Source: Sipunculus nudus
Taxonomy: Eukaryota; Annelida; Sipuncula; Golfingiida; Sipunculidae
DNA: 64,000 nt
Direction of reading: 5' to 3'
NCBI GenBank assembly: GCA_026874595.1
Contig: CM049307.1
Span: 54,724,370 to 54,788,369 of the forward strand
Positions 35,701-49,585 of this stretch are shown one piece after another. The notes below the pieces were generated by a model. That model saw only the letters and a program-made list of their open reading frames with translations. It was not told the DNA's origin and did not search any database. Position 1 is the stretch's first letter. Each line of letters opens with the position of its first letter. Position numbers and translations under genes: made by a program.

Positions 35701-38700
35701 AGTTGAGATAAAAATGCTAACCATTAAATTTAAGAGAGATGCACATATGGAATTTAGTACCATATTTACTGGTTTGCTTTTGTGTTCATATATTAAAAAT
35801 TATGTATTATGCACCCTCAGTATGCACCCTGTTAGTACTTAATTGGCTGCCTAATTAATACAATCACAATGAAAGTATGGAGAAGCGACTGGAGTTAACA
35901 TTGATAACCCTAATAGAATGATTTAAGCAGAATTTAAAGAAAAGATTATGTTAAATAAATTGAAATATCAAAGGTTTCAGCAGGAAGAACATGGAAACTA
36001 TTTATAATTTAAATTTTGACCAATATTATCACAGCATGCATGTTTTTACCACCAGAGCCACCTGGTGGTAGAATGCGAACTAAATCTTTACTGTGACACA
36101 CCTTTTATGTGTTTTCTCTCTTAAAAAATATATTTTAGTGCTAAACGACATACACTCTCTTATGGGATGACATATAAAAAGTTTTTTTTTTGGGGGGGGG
36201 GGGGGGGAGGTGAATGGCATGTTCATTTGTTCAGATAAGTTTATATCCCAAAGATACTATGATATGTGTTTACTTTAATTCCAGGAAGTGCTCGCAGTGT
36301 ATTTACAGCAGTATCCTGACAGTGCCATAGCTCTGAATCTCAAGGCCTGCAATCATTTCAGACTTTACAATGGGAAGGCTGCAGAGGTAGGTTTTTAATC
36401 AAATCTGAGATGTAATCGATTAAGGTATACTATTTGATTCAATCAGCTCAACAGTGATAAATTGCTTCCCAGGTATGTGATGTTGGGTATACTTAAGATA
36501 TGATTAGTTTTTATAAGAGAAAACTGTTGTAATATGTTCTGTATTAGCCTTTCTTTTTGTAATGTGAAATAACCAAATCCACCTTGGTTCTTTGTGCTTT
36601 ATATATAAATGAAATACAGCCGCATTTGTGTGACCTTGCATACAGAGCACAGTTTCATTGAACTTTCCAATGGTCATCTAGTGTTGATATATGAGAGATG
36701 AATATCCATTATCTCTTGTGATTTTTCAGTCTGAACTTAAGAGTCTACAAGAGATGGCATCACCATCATTCATATTTGCCAATGATCTCATCAAACATAA
36801 TCTGGTAAGTCTACTGTCTATCATGATGAATAAAGGCTTATTATAATTACCAGTAATTCATCTTTTTCATTTCATGCAGATCTATGTAATTCATTGTCCG
36901 TACAGTGATTTATTAATTGACCTATCCACCACAGCCTCTTTGCTCTGCCCCTTTGACCTGATTATGTAAATGAGCCCCCAAAATGCACCTACACAGAAGG
37001 CTTCCCAAGTCTGTGGCTGAGAGAGCTGTTTATAAGATAATAGTGATGTCACAAAGGTCGGTCACAAACGACTTTGCATTAACTGATGTCATCTGCTAGA
37101 ACTGTCTGTTTATGTCTCTGTTCTCTGGTGTTACATTGCAATCATTATGAAGTTTTTAGCTCAGCTGACTGTAAGTCATCTGAGCTATAGCGATCAGCCT
37201 TTGTCCGTCTGTCCGTCCGTTAACCTAGCACAAATCCTAACCACTGGACCTAGAAACTTGTAACTTGACATTCTGAGAGGTCCATGAAAAATCTCCTTGG
37301 AAACCAGAAATGAGGTCTCTGTCCCATATCCTTCGAGCTATGGGGCCCCAAAGTACCCCCCAGAATAGTCAAAAATTTCATTCAAAAACTTCAATATCTC
37401 ATTAACTACACCACTGATGGTCATGATTTTTGGCATACATATTGATCATGAGATGTTTCATCAGTTTCTGCAGACTGGTGGTGCCACCTGTATTTTTCAT
37501 TTTTTACGAATTATTTTATCTAATTTTGAGACCTTTAAAAATATGAACATCTGTTAACAGGGAACAAATAATAAAGACTGGACTGAGAATCTTCATTCTT
37601 GTCACAGTGAGAGACCTATGAAAAGTCTCCATGGAAACCAGAAATAAAGTCTGTGTTACCCATATCCTTTGAGCTGTGGGGCTCCAAATTACCCCCCCCC
37701 CCCCAGAATAATGGAAAATTTGATTAAAAAACTGCAACATCTCAAGAACTACAACACTGAGGGTCATGATTTGTGGCTAACATATTGATCAAGAGGTGTT
37801 CCATCAGTTCCTGCAGGCTGGTGGCCCCACCTATATTTTTTCAAATTTTTACAATTTTTTTTTTTTCAATTTTTGATAACTTTAAGGATGTAGTTATCTG
37901 TCAACAGGGTACAAATCGTAATGACTGGACCTAGAATCTTCATTCTTGACACACAGGGAGACCCATGAAAAGTCTCCATGGAAACTTTAAATTAGGTCTC
38001 TGTTACCCATATCTTTTGAGCTATGGCACTCCAAAGTACAGCTCAGATTATTGGAAAATTTGATACAAAAGCTGAAGTATCTAAACAATTAATGCAGAGA
38101 TCACCATAATTGTTTGCATGGATATTGATCATTGAGTGTTTCATCAGTTCCTGCAGACTGGTGGCACCATCTGTATTTGTTCAGGTGTTTTTACAAATTT
38201 TTTTCTCAATTTTTTAGACCTTTAAAGATATGAACATCTATTAACAGGGCACAAATTATAACAACTGGACCAAGAATCTTCATTCTTGACACACAGGGAG
38301 ACCAATGAAAAGTCTCCATGGAAACCTGAAATTAGGTCTCTGTTACCAATATCCTTTAAGCTGTATGGCTCCAAAATACCCCCCCAGAATAATGAAAAAT
38401 TTGATACAAAAACTGCAATATCTCAATAAATACAACACTGATGTTCATTATTCTTGGCATACATTGATCATGAGGTGTTCCATCAGTTTCTGCAGACTGA
38501 GTGCTGCACCTCTATTTTTTTTTTTTCAAATTTTTACGAATTTTTTTTCCCTATTTTTTGAGACCTTTAAAAATGTTGTTATCTGTCAACAGGGTACAAA
38601 TCGTAAAAACTGGACCTAGATTCTTCATTCTTGTCATGCAAGGAGGCCCATGAAAAGTGTCTGTGGAAACCTGAAATTGGGTCTCTGTTTCCCATATCCT

Positions 38701-41700
38701 TCAAGCTATAGGACTCAGAAGTATCCCTCAGAATAATGGAAAATTTGATATAAAAGCTGAAGTATCTAAACAACTAATGCAGAGATCACCATGATTCTTT
38801 GCATGGATATTGATTATGGAGTGTTTCATTTAGTTTCTGCAGACTGGTGGAGCCACCTGTATTTCTTTAAAGTTTACATATTTTTTTCTCAATTTTTGAG
38901 ATATATAAATACAGACACAATCTTGGCCTGTTGGTTAATCTGTTTGATGCTTCAGGTGAATGGGTATATACTACCATTCAGATGATGAAATTTCCTTTTA
39001 CGAATCTCTTCCCAGTCAGCTGAGCGTCATGACCCATGGGTCACTTGTTTTGTCATATTTTGGATTATCTGTCTCATACAAATGAAGTGCAAGATTAGAC
39101 ACTCAGGTAGATGGCAGAATAACTCATGCAATCCATAGGCTATACAATTTTACTTTGTTTTTATTTAATAAAAATGTCAAATAATCGTAGAAAATCATGG
39201 AAATAACAGATTTTTTTGGCTAAACAGATAAAAGCACCATATTACAAAGGAATTCTTATAAAAAATGTATTATTTTATCTTCTTGAAAGATGAACATCAA
39301 AATAAAAAGTTTTGATGAGGGGGGTTAAAATAGACCCAGGCTGTGCCTGAGAATCATACCTTTTATTTTTTTGCCTAATTGTTTGATTTATAAAGGTGGT
39401 TTTCCGAGGAGGGGAAGGTTCCTTACAGGTGTTGACACCACTCATTGACGTCATACCAGAGGCTCGTCTCAACCTTGTCATATACTACCTGAGGCAGGGT
39501 AGGTGATCATTTGTAAAGTCCAACTTTCTCTATTTTAAAAATTTATACAAGTGTCAGTGTTTTTAAGCCTATAGGTATACAGTAACTTCAAACCATTATA
39601 CATCATGCTGAGTAAATATGTAATTAAAATATTACATCAGATTTGTCCTTCCAGTGATGTAGGATCACCTGACATGCATAGGATCCAATATATTTTAATT
39701 CTCTAGCACTGGAGGGCAAAAGGTGGCATCTGGAAACTATTAACATCAGGGAAAGCAAAATTAAAGGAGTAAGCTATGGTATGTAGCGTAAAAACTCAAA
39801 ATTAGGCGTAAATTTGTCACCTGTATATACTGTTTTTCTTTTTGCCATGAGGGTTCAATTTCATGAAATTTGCAAATTGGAAATAATAGTGAATATGAAA
39901 ACCCTCAGGAATAAGACACCCCATCATCTAAGAATAAAAAGAGGGGATCTCTGCATAATCAGCAACCTAATCTTGTGGATTACATGGTAAATTGCCCAAT
40001 TTGGTAAATTGCCCAATTAAACACACATAAATTATTGTCAAACATGCGATAATCATTGGGAAATATCAAATATTAAACATATCATTATATAATGACTGTA
40101 GTAGAAATGAATGAGGTATTGTGGGTTTTATTCTTATCTTAAAAGACACATACAAATACTGCTGTTCTTGGATTTTATAGATTCTTGAGAAATCTCAAAA
40201 GTGCAACCCTCGCGAAACGTTCAAAATAAAGAAATAGCGAAGTGTCAGCCTTGCAAATGTAAAGCTATCCACAGTATACATATTTGGTTTCTGCTGCCCA
40301 GACATTTAGGCCAGTGAACACTCTTTTCCCCAACAGGGGTCATTTAATTATCCCCAGGTAGAGAGCTGAATAAATTGCAGCTTATGGCATATGCATGATA
40401 TCTGTGGGAGATTTATTCAGAATCATTCTTTTAAACATTGATTTATTAAAAATTTTCCTCATCACTGCGGATAGGATTCCCCACTCCCACACCTACTTCC
40501 CTTGGGGACTTCAACACCCTGAATAACATGGACATCCTTTTTTTAAACGTCCTTCATATGATGGGAGTATTATGGTATACCACCCATCTGTCTGTCTGTC
40601 CATCTGTTAACTTTTAGTGCCACGATAACTTACCGGGGCTTTGATGGATTTTCACTTAACTCACCATAATTTCTTACCCACAGATTATCTCGCCCAAATT
40701 CAATTATGGGCAACATGCACCCATATTTAATAAGGTAACAGGTCACTAGGCTGCTTTGTGGTGCCGCCGCTATAAGTTAAGAAGAATTTGAAGGATATTG
40801 ATAAAACTCACCAGAAATGTTAATCAGTAAAATATCTCGCTTAACTTTGATTTCCAGCAAACTTCATACATATTTAATGAGGTCAGAGGTCACTGCACTT
40901 TGGGAGCACCTTCGTGACTTACCAAAAATCCTATTGATTTTCATGAAACTCATACATGTTTACCAAAAGAATTTTTCATCTGAATTACCTTCTCATCAAA
41001 ATTCATGCATATTTAATGAGGTCAGAGGTCACTAGATACATGACGAGTGTATTATGCCCCTCTGATAACCCTGAAGTATATTTGATATATTTATCTTCAG
41101 ATGATGTGGGTGAGGCTTACAACTTGATTAAGGACTTGGAACCAACTACACCACAAGAGTATATACTGAAGGGAGTGGTAAATGCTGCCCTTGGACAGGA
41201 ACAAGGATCTGTGAGTACAGTTTCTTATTATTTTCCACATTGGAAGAACAAGTGTGAACCACCATTTTGCCGCTTATAGTTGCCACAATATCTGGACACT
41301 GCCACAGTTGGCTGTAAATATACAACCAGCATGGTGGGGCTGATACTGGAGTTTTGTTCACATAAATTAATTTACATTAATTTACATTATTAAAAAAAAA
41401 AATAATACATTTTCAGAGTGTCATGTAATATAATGCCTCAAGGTGTAATTGTTTGGCCACCACACAAAAATTAGCTGTTCTAGGGATTCAGTCTTCCTGT
41501 TTTTTTCATGGATCCCCTTTTTTTGGCTAATGAGGATCATGTCCTCAATAATTAGGGCGGATTTTTGAAAGGGGAGGGTGCAATCTAGGAAGACTAAAAG
41601 AAAACCTAAAACAAAGACCTCTGGTCCTGAAAGGAGAGGGTAAAGGTTGCAAAATTTGTTCTGAAACCCCTACAAAAAGATTGTTTATCTCCTTTAAAGC

Positions 41701-44700
41701 ATTTTGAAGGTATGTTTATTGGACTATTTTTTGAGTTGAATATACTGAAGTTGGCTTTATATTCATGAGGCTGAAATTTTAGGATTTCTCAATTTTGAAC
41801 TTATTGTGAGGGTTTCATTGTCGTGATTGCATTAGAACATATAACATCAGCAACCTATATAGAATCAGCAGTATATGCATTTATTATGAAATAAGAAAAA
41901 ATTTCCTCACTCATTCTGTAACAGTCATTTTATAATGACTTGTGTTACAGTCAAAATATCCCTGAGATTACCACATGTTTGGCAATAAATAATGTGTGAT
42001 TGTCCCACATGCTCGCCAGCCATGTGACACAAGCCTCGCAAACCTCACGGCTTGCATAACATTTCATTGGGCTATAACCAATACTTACATGATTGAGTTT
42101 GAATCCCATGCACAAATTAGGTTGCTGATAAATGATCCATGTTTTTAGAGATGTGATAACTATTCTGTTTGTGCTAATGCATCATCCCTCTTGTTCATCT
42201 TAGTTGATGGAGCATCTTCTTCCCAAGGGTTTCATATTTGCGTTTATTTCCGATTGCGGTATTGCATAAGTAAAACCCTCTAAAATAAAGAAACAACTAC
42301 AGTATGCAACAGCTCAAGAACTGAAGCAATGTTTTGAATTAAATTCCACAAATTTTTACTGGCCTGTTCCTGACTCTGTAGAACAATTAATTTTCTTGGT
42401 GTGAGCTTATGAAGGAAGAAACAGGAGTGAAGATGTGCTTTTGGCTACCTTAAAATTTGTTCAGTCAGAAATTTTATCAGATATTAGGCTATGATTTAAT
42501 AAAAATATTATGTTTTATAGTAACACATGATATGAACAATACTGGTGTGAAATAAAGTTTACTTATTTTAACTTTGCTGCAATTCATCAGGATATGAGAT
42601 CTGTAAGTTTGCATGCTGCATTCCAGGATATAACTTAACATAACTTTACCATATGCATCATATTATTAAAGCAGAAATATGATTCCTTGGACCAAACTAA
42701 CTTTATGCAATCTCAACTATGGTTATGTTCAGTAAAATGCCAGATACATTTAGGTTGTGACAGTGCTTTGCAACATAATTTGCTCTGATGGTTTAAAGTA
42801 TTTTTTTTAATTGAAACACACAGTACCTTAAAAGCTTTCATCCAACTCATTTTAAAATGTTAAGCTCTGTATATCTGGAAAAGTTGGTTTAAATTGTAAC
42901 CAAATAATACTTATCTGTACTTGTGGATTGAAATTTGAGGTTAGTCTCTTTACCCAGTACAGTTATAACATGTATATTTCAATAAATTAAGGCATGTTCT
43001 TTGCAATTTGGTCCCCCCCCCCCATATACACACACTTCTGATCCTAATATCAAATGACAAAACTCCTGATGTGCAGTTAGTTTGTTTCCCATGTGGCTGG
43101 AACAGGGTGGAGTTGAATGACTCTCTGACACAAGTAAATATGTCACAAACATGGTGTTGCCTGATTTGATTTTATTCCCTTCTTAGACAGGACATATTAT
43201 GATTTACCCTCCAACTTTCAGTGTCACTGAAGTGTAAGGGTTTTGATGGATTTTCTTGAAATTCATTATATAGCTTCTTACCTATATATTATCTTGCCAG
43301 ATTTTGGTTTTAGGCAAAATTCATGCATTTTTAGCGAGGTCATTAGTAACCTGGTTCCTTTGTGGGGTCACCAAGATAATTTCCAGGATTACGATGGATA
43401 TTGATGAAACTCAATAGAATTTATAAACCAAAATAATATTTCACCTAAGTTTGATTCCTGTCAGAATCCATCAATTTTTAATGAGGTTAGAGGTCACCAG
43501 ACCTCTTTATGATATTTTTGTGATAACTAGGAATTTTCAATATGAATGTCAAACCATTAAACTAACTCCCCTGTGTTCAATGGTCTGCACAAATTTTGCA
43601 TATTTGATAATGTCAAAGGTCACAAGACCTTTGACAGACTATTTATACACTGTTATCGTGCTCTTGCTGTATATAGTTCTATATGCTTTAAGCTAGGGGC
43701 ATCATGTTCCAAATATGTAGGGTTCATGTTTGAACCTGTGTTTGGAAATTTAGTGTCCAACACAGTTTCCTCATGAAGTATACCTAAAAGTATTTCACAG
43801 AAATGGGAAATAATTTTTGGGATGCATGTTTGCCAGACAGTCATTTTAATTTCATCCTGTGCCAGCATAATACCCAGCAACTGGAGGTAAGCCATATCAA
43901 GTAAAAAATAAGTCACATCAGGCAATTTGGTGCGCCAAGTAAAGATCAACAGTTACACAATCACACTCAGGTTGTTTTTAAACGTTCAATTTATTACTCA
44001 CCTAGATAGTGAGTTTTGCACCGTTGCTTTCTGCATAAACACAAGTGCAAAAAAGATTTTTTCATTCTGTGTGTTGTAGAAATCCTTTAGATTGTCACAG
44101 ATGTGTTTATGACAGTGCTATTTCTCTGTGGTGATTATAACTTTATTTGCAAGAACATGTTTAGTTTCATGATAGTTCAGTTTCAGATTACTGCAAATAT
44201 TATCAACTGCCTAAGGAGAAAACGAGATTATTCTGGATTCTGACTTACATAATCCAGAATATCTCAGCTCTTAAACTTTTGTCATTTTTCTCCTAGTCTC
44301 TTCAGGAAGCATCTATTGAGTCATGTATAATTAGGTACACTGCTTCTCTAAAAAAAGCTTTAATTTTACTCTCAATCTTAATTGAAGTTTCCTATATTAT
44401 TTTGGTGTGTGATGTGATGCCAAGTTCATTGTATCTCAACAGAAACCTTCAGTCGTACACTAGTGATCAGAATGCTCCTGTACACTGTTGTATATATATA
44501 TATGTTAAATAATGCCATTGAAAGCAAACCCTTGTAGTTTCATTTTGTACCATTTAAGTACTTCTTGATATGAAAAATAGACTTAGTGGGCCATCTGTGT
44601 CACATGCCAGCCTCAGATGGTACTAGTTTCATTAAAGATAATGGTATAGGTAAATTGAAAATTTTTATATTTGAATATCCTTTTACATTGCACACTTAAG

Positions 44701-47700
44701 TGCCTTTGGCTCACAGATATATAATCTATGGTACCATTGAAGGGAGTTCAGGAGTCCAGGTAATATGCTGTTTATAGTATATCTGATCTCAGTGCAAATT
44801 TTCAACAAGAAGACTTGTATTTCACTTGCAGATGCTCCAGCTTGCTTTCCTTACCAGTCTTGATTTACTGTAACACAGAATGTGAACCAACTGAATTATA
44901 GGGTTCCATAAATAATTTAACTAATATGTGCCTAGCCAAAGGGTTTTTTGCTTTAAGCCCTGCACCGTATACATATGCAACATGCCAAACTGCGCTGTAT
45001 TTCCTGTGCTACAGTTTAATGTATAGTGTGACATAGCTGAGTATGGTGTGTAATTTATCCTGCAGAGGGAGCACCTGAAGATTGCTCAACAGTATTTCCA
45101 GTTAGTGGGAGGGTCAGCTAGTGAATGTGGTGAGTTAGTTTGGTACATTATCTAATATCACATCTGCTGTACTGATTAAGTTTAAATACATCACGTCATG
45201 CTGGTATCACTCATATCTTTTTCTATGTTATTAAAATTCTACCCAAATTGATAGTACCACTGGCCTTTCTTCAATAAAAACTGCACAAATTATTTAAAAC
45301 AACAGTAAAACATGCTGTGGCCAGCCAAGTACATATTTTCAGATGCCAATGTTTTTTGAAGGTTATCATTGTGAATATGTGTCTGCACCATCCTATTCCA
45401 GGACTCAAGTTTAAGAAAGTTTAAGAAACTGCTGCAGAGACAAGCTGTTCAGTCTTGTTAACAGTTACTGGAGGTTTGGGAGTCCAGTAGGGGCTTCTGT
45501 ACACAGTTATGTCTTCAGACCATTATATCTCACTGTAGAAAATACTAGAAATGATATGGAATATAGGTTTCATGGATAATAGAAATCTGAGATCAAGAAG
45601 ACTTTATAATAACATGATATTCTCACATGGTTACCTATCCACCTTGAGCAGAAAGTGACATTGATCCCCCCCAAAACAGAGTAAATTCAAAATGTTTGCT
45701 ATTACAGACACCATCCCTGGCAGACAGTGCATGGCCTCCTGTTTCTTCTTGTTGAAGCAGTTTGAGGATGTACTTATATACCTGAATTCTGTTAAGGTGA
45801 GTCAGATGACAGGTCAGACATTTACAGGTCATGCATGGATGTTTAAAATCAGCTGAAGTGCTGGTTAATCATTGATGTTGATATAATGTATGATGCAAAA
45901 TTAAAATCACCTTACTCAGGACTTTAACTGACAGTATATTTAAGAATTCTTCAGTTCATTTGCTAATCACAAACACAGGTAAATTAGAATCATTTTAAAA
46001 AATTACAAGCTCTCCTATTTCAGTCTACTCAGAAGGATTTGATTAACAATGTGATTTAAAGGGCAGTCACAAGCAGGGGAAGTACTTTTCTTGACATTAC
46101 ATATGCTGACAGTAAACATAATTGTAATCTTGGGAATAAGACATTATAATGCCATTGTGTCATACATAATATATTCACAGGGCAAAGCAAATGGTTATTT
46201 AAAATTTCCCTCAGGGTGTGTGTCATTTTTGTCACATGATCATTATAGTTTTTCTTTTGTTACAGAGCTACTTCTACAATGATGACACATTTAACTTCAA
46301 CTACGCCCAGGCCAAGGCCGCTGTTGGTAACTACAAAGAAGCAGAGGAAGTAGGTGTACATGTGTTTTATATGCATGAATAGCTCCATCTTAAAATGTGT
46401 AATGTCTGTTTGTAAACCTACATAAGGTGGTACCTGGTTAGGAACATATACTGGATACGTTGTGGTTTTATAAATATAAAATGAACCTGTAAAATTACGA
46501 GATTATTTGGAACATGATGATAACAGCTTGGATTGAAAAATTTTTTTTCAGTTTTATGGTTTAGAAAATATATGTCCATATTGATAGATCTGACCTTCTG
46601 AAGTCTGTTCTTGGATAATAGATAAGCTTGATTATGATATTTCATAATGTATGATAAAGCCTTATGTTCCTTTGATTAAACAGCAGGCTGGTTGCTTTAT
46701 CAGCTAGTAAAGAGATCATTAATTGTCACAAGTCCATTGAGAAATTGACATATACAGTGACCCACCATTATTACACTAGTAATTACTATACATTTCACAT
46801 TTGACTGTTTGTAGGTGTTCCTGTTGATACAGAATGAAAAGATCAAGAATGATTACACATACCTCAGCTGGCTGGCAAGATGTTGTGAGTGTGAATTATA
46901 TGCCATGCATTGTTCATGAGTTAGTTTAAAACTGCTTATTTTTTACCCCATTTTGAACTTCAGAAGATACTGAATTACTTTCTGTATTACCCTGACATGA
47001 TGTCCTAACTGCCATGATTTTATTAAAAGCCTTTAAGCATGTCCAGCGCCCTAATCACATATTATAATATATTAATATTTGTAAATGAAACATCTTATTC
47101 CAATTATTTTACCAGGTCATGTAGCTCATGTAAATATAGGTTTATGTTAATCTGAATAGGTTAATCTGAACCACTTGATTTACTGGCAGTTTGCTGGGAG
47201 ATCCAGAAAAATTTTGTTAAAGTAGCGCAGGTTGTCAATGCTGGTAAAAATTAAGTGAGCAGCTTCTTATTTTGACGGGGCCTAATAAAGCCATCCACAG
47301 TGATTAAGTTTTTGATAAGATTATCTAAATCAGAAGGGCTGAGATTGGTTCTGTTTTTGGGCTTCATACACATAGACATTCTTTAAGTTAATTTGCTTTG
47401 TAGACATCATGAACAGGAAGTCTCGGTTGGCATGGGAACTGTACCTGAAGATGGAGACATCTGGGGAGTCCTTCAGCCTGCTGCAACTCATTGCCAATGA
47501 TTGCTACAAGGTAACACATGTATTGCAGTTATTATTATAAATCATTTTTTGCAAGAATTTCTTTTTTTTTTACATATGTGTATTATGATGTTAGTTTCAT
47601 AATGGCTGAAAGATTGAACTAAGTTCTTCATTCCAGAATCCAAGAAATGTTGAACTTAAAAACAAAATCAAGGGTTTATTCTTGTGCATAACTAAGTGGG

Positions 47701-49035
47701 TTAAATTGAAACTTGTTTATACGAAAAATCACAAGTTACCTTATAGAGCATGATAAATGATGTATTGACATTGATAGTATTTGTATCCTTGTGCAAAAAA
47801 AGCCATCAACAGGTTCTGGCTCCGCCCTTCAGTGGATTCTGTAGAGCCATTTTGTGAAAAAGCAAATGTCTATAGAAATGAAGGCCATTATAAGCTGGAA
47901 AATTTTAGAATTCAACTTTGCTTGAACATTCTAGAGTTGTCAGGTGAATATTTTATAAAGTATATGAGTACCTCTGTGCATCTTCTTAACGTCTTCATGC
48001 ATTTCCATATTTTATTTTTACTTCAGTGATGTATTTGTTTGTATGTCTCACCTACCAGTCACACAATATGATGAATTTAGCCTCAAAAGACACAACAGTT
48101 ATTGACCATTGATTCTGTCATTTTTTAGATGGGTCAGTTTTACTATGCTGCCAAGGCATTTGATGTGTTAGAGAGACTGGACCCTAACCCTGAGTACTGG
48201 GAAGGCAAGAGAGGGGCATGTGTTGGTGTGTTCCAGATGATCATCGCTGGACATGAACCAAAGTAAGGCTTCACAGTTTTATTATCTGACTCTTATATGA
48301 TATCATCAGCAGTGATATTGTTTTAAATAAGATTTATAATTCATACTAGTAGATAAACTACAGATGTGTAAAGTCATTTTGAAATGTATTTAAGTTGTGA
48401 TTATAGTTATAAGGAGGAAAAAAATGTTAAACTTTCCTTTGTGTTCTTTATCGTATAACTCAGCAGTGGGAAGAAATGATTACTGAAACACTAACTCTGT
48501 TAAAATGAAATAATTCTCAGCTTGTCCTGGGGGGGGGGGCATGACAGTAAAGAGGTAAATGCTCGACACTTTCCACTGGTGACCCAGGTTTGATCACTGC
48601 TGTGGCCGTTATAGTGGGTTGTAGTGGTGCATTCAAGGTCAGTGGTTCTCTCTGGGTTCATCCACCTCTTACACTACATTGCCTATATTGTTCAGAATTA
48701 AAGAAGAACTATTCCTCAAAACTATTGCATGTACATGTAACAAAAATAATTTTTTTTTTATGTTTGGGAAAAGTTTCAGTTATACTTGGACTGGAATATG
48801 TATTTATTAAATGTTTGTCAAATGAATGGTTTGAATAACTCTGATTTGGGGTATATATCAATATAAATGTTTTACTGAACTATATTACATGATTATTTTG
48901 TGTACACTTGTATTTTGCAGAGAGACCTTACGTGATGTGGTACAGATGTTAAGAAATACCAGCAACCCTCAAGTGGAGTACATTGTACGCACAATGAAGA
49001 AATGGGCCAAAGAGAACAGAGTACCCATCTCCTAA
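32776..49035 (+). CDS. IFT56: IFT56 (TTC26/DYF-13), intraflagellar transport B TPR protein, 16 coding exons
   Basis: Exons: 32776-32910, 33350-33442, 33982-34096, 35090-35285, 35562-35631, 36285-36386, 36730-36804, 39396-39498, 41101-41210, 45066-45129, 45708-45796, 46266-46349, 46815-46884, 47404-47510, 48129-48262, 48921-49035. All junctions are GT-AG and keep the frame, giving 1662 nt and 553 residues; human IFT56 has 554. I recognise the protein from family-conserved stretches such as [60 protein letters not shown] and [20 protein letters not shown]. The protein is mostly TPR helices after a basic, low-complexity N terminus of about 25 residues. IFT56 is a peripheral IFT-B subunit that helps carry motility proteins into cilia. 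An acceptor (TTTCAG) abuts the ATG, so a 5' exon, possibly adding one Met as in human MMLSR, lies upstream. Introns 7-9 hold repeats. Confidence 0.97.
33611..33790. repeat. 85-bp tandem duplication in IFT56 intron 2
   Basis: GATATCAC then CTGACAGAT, CCTCATGAGATATCC, AAAGGTAATT and TTTATGAACATTGTTTT appear twice, starting at 33611 and 33696. Confidence 0.85.
36191..36207. repeat. T/G homopolymer tract in IFT56 intron 5
   Basis: A run of T is followed by about 15 G shortly before exon 6. Confidence 0.85.
36905..37110 (-). mobile_element. Fragment of the 1868-2622 MITE family in IFT56 intron 7
   Basis: ATTGACCTATCCACCACAGC, then TGAGCCCCCAAAA, CCTACACA and GTGATGTCACAAAGG, appear in the same order in the inverse of 2370-2560. 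This is the right half of the family, without clear ends. Confidence 0.6.
37153..39051 (+). mobile_element. Family B Helentron-like element in IFT56 intron 7
   Basis: Starts TTTTTAGCTCAGCTGACT with a 13-bp hairpin partner and a GTCCGTCCGTT tract, and ends AGTCAGCTGAGC, then the perfect palindrome TGACCCATGGGTCA and CTTGTTTT. Inside are about five copies of the 336-340-bp unit (cores near 37479, 37821, 38161, 38499 and 38846), in the orientation opposite to the 22862-26180 array. It makes up most of the 2.6-kb intron and ends 345 bp before exon 8. No coding capacity. Confidence 0.72.
40590..41040. repeat. Diverged tandem repeat just upstream of IFT56 exon 9
   Basis: Phrases CATATTTAATGAGGTCAGAG and GTCACT recur at 40867 and 41007, with weaker versions at 40720. 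The start (GTCTGTCTGTCC then ATCTGTTAACTTTTAGTG) resembles the ends of other dispersed repeats here. A related block lies at 43210-43640. Confidence 0.6.
43210..43640. repeat. Copy of the 40590-41040 repeat in IFT56 intron 9
   Basis: Shares GGGTTTTGATGGATTTTC, ATTATCTTGCC-like, AATTCATGCAT, TTTAATGAGG and AGAGGTCACCAG phrases with the intron 8 block. Confidence 0.55.
48525..48690 (+). repeat. Probable SINE remnant in IFT56 intron 15
   Basis: A degraded B-box-like GGTTTGATCAC after GTGACCCA, followed by GTGGTTCTCTCTGGGTTCAT, resembles tRNA-SINE bodies. Its A box and ends are not clear. Confidence 0.3.
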
Positions 49036-49094
49036 AACTATACACTGTGATAGCTGTTACCATGATCATTACATTCATTCAAACCAAGCTGACA

Positions 49095-49100
49095 AATAAA
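49095..49100 (+). terminator. Candidate proximal polyadenylation signal of IFT56
   Basis: AATAAA 60 bases after the stop codon. Confidence 0.5.
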
Positions 49101-49585
49101 TGATCTAGTGATGACAAGACCATCCAGATGCCACCACCTGCATTGGATACACATTGATAAATATTAATTAAAATTCTTGAAAAGAAACACTTTAACAGAC
49201 CACTTATTAGCTCAGTGTATGTTGATACAGGGATATCGGGATAAAAAGATTAATATTGGTGTTCATATGAAAAGTACTCTAGAACTACTCAACATTTATC
49301 AATATTGGTTTTTGTGTACAAAGTCCACTAGATCAACTCAGTATATGAATAGCATAAAAAAAGAAGTGATGCCATTGCATTATACGAAAGTTGGTAATAT
49401 GTTTCAAATATGATTGTACATATCCAGTTTTCTCACACATCATATAGTTTCTTCGGTTATTCCTCAGTAGCAGATATATATGGCATTTGAATGTCTCACT
49501 CCTGCACACATTCCGTCCAAGTGTGATGTCAGTCTGTACTGTTTTGTTACTTGTGTGTATCCTTGTTACATAATTTTTTTTTGTA

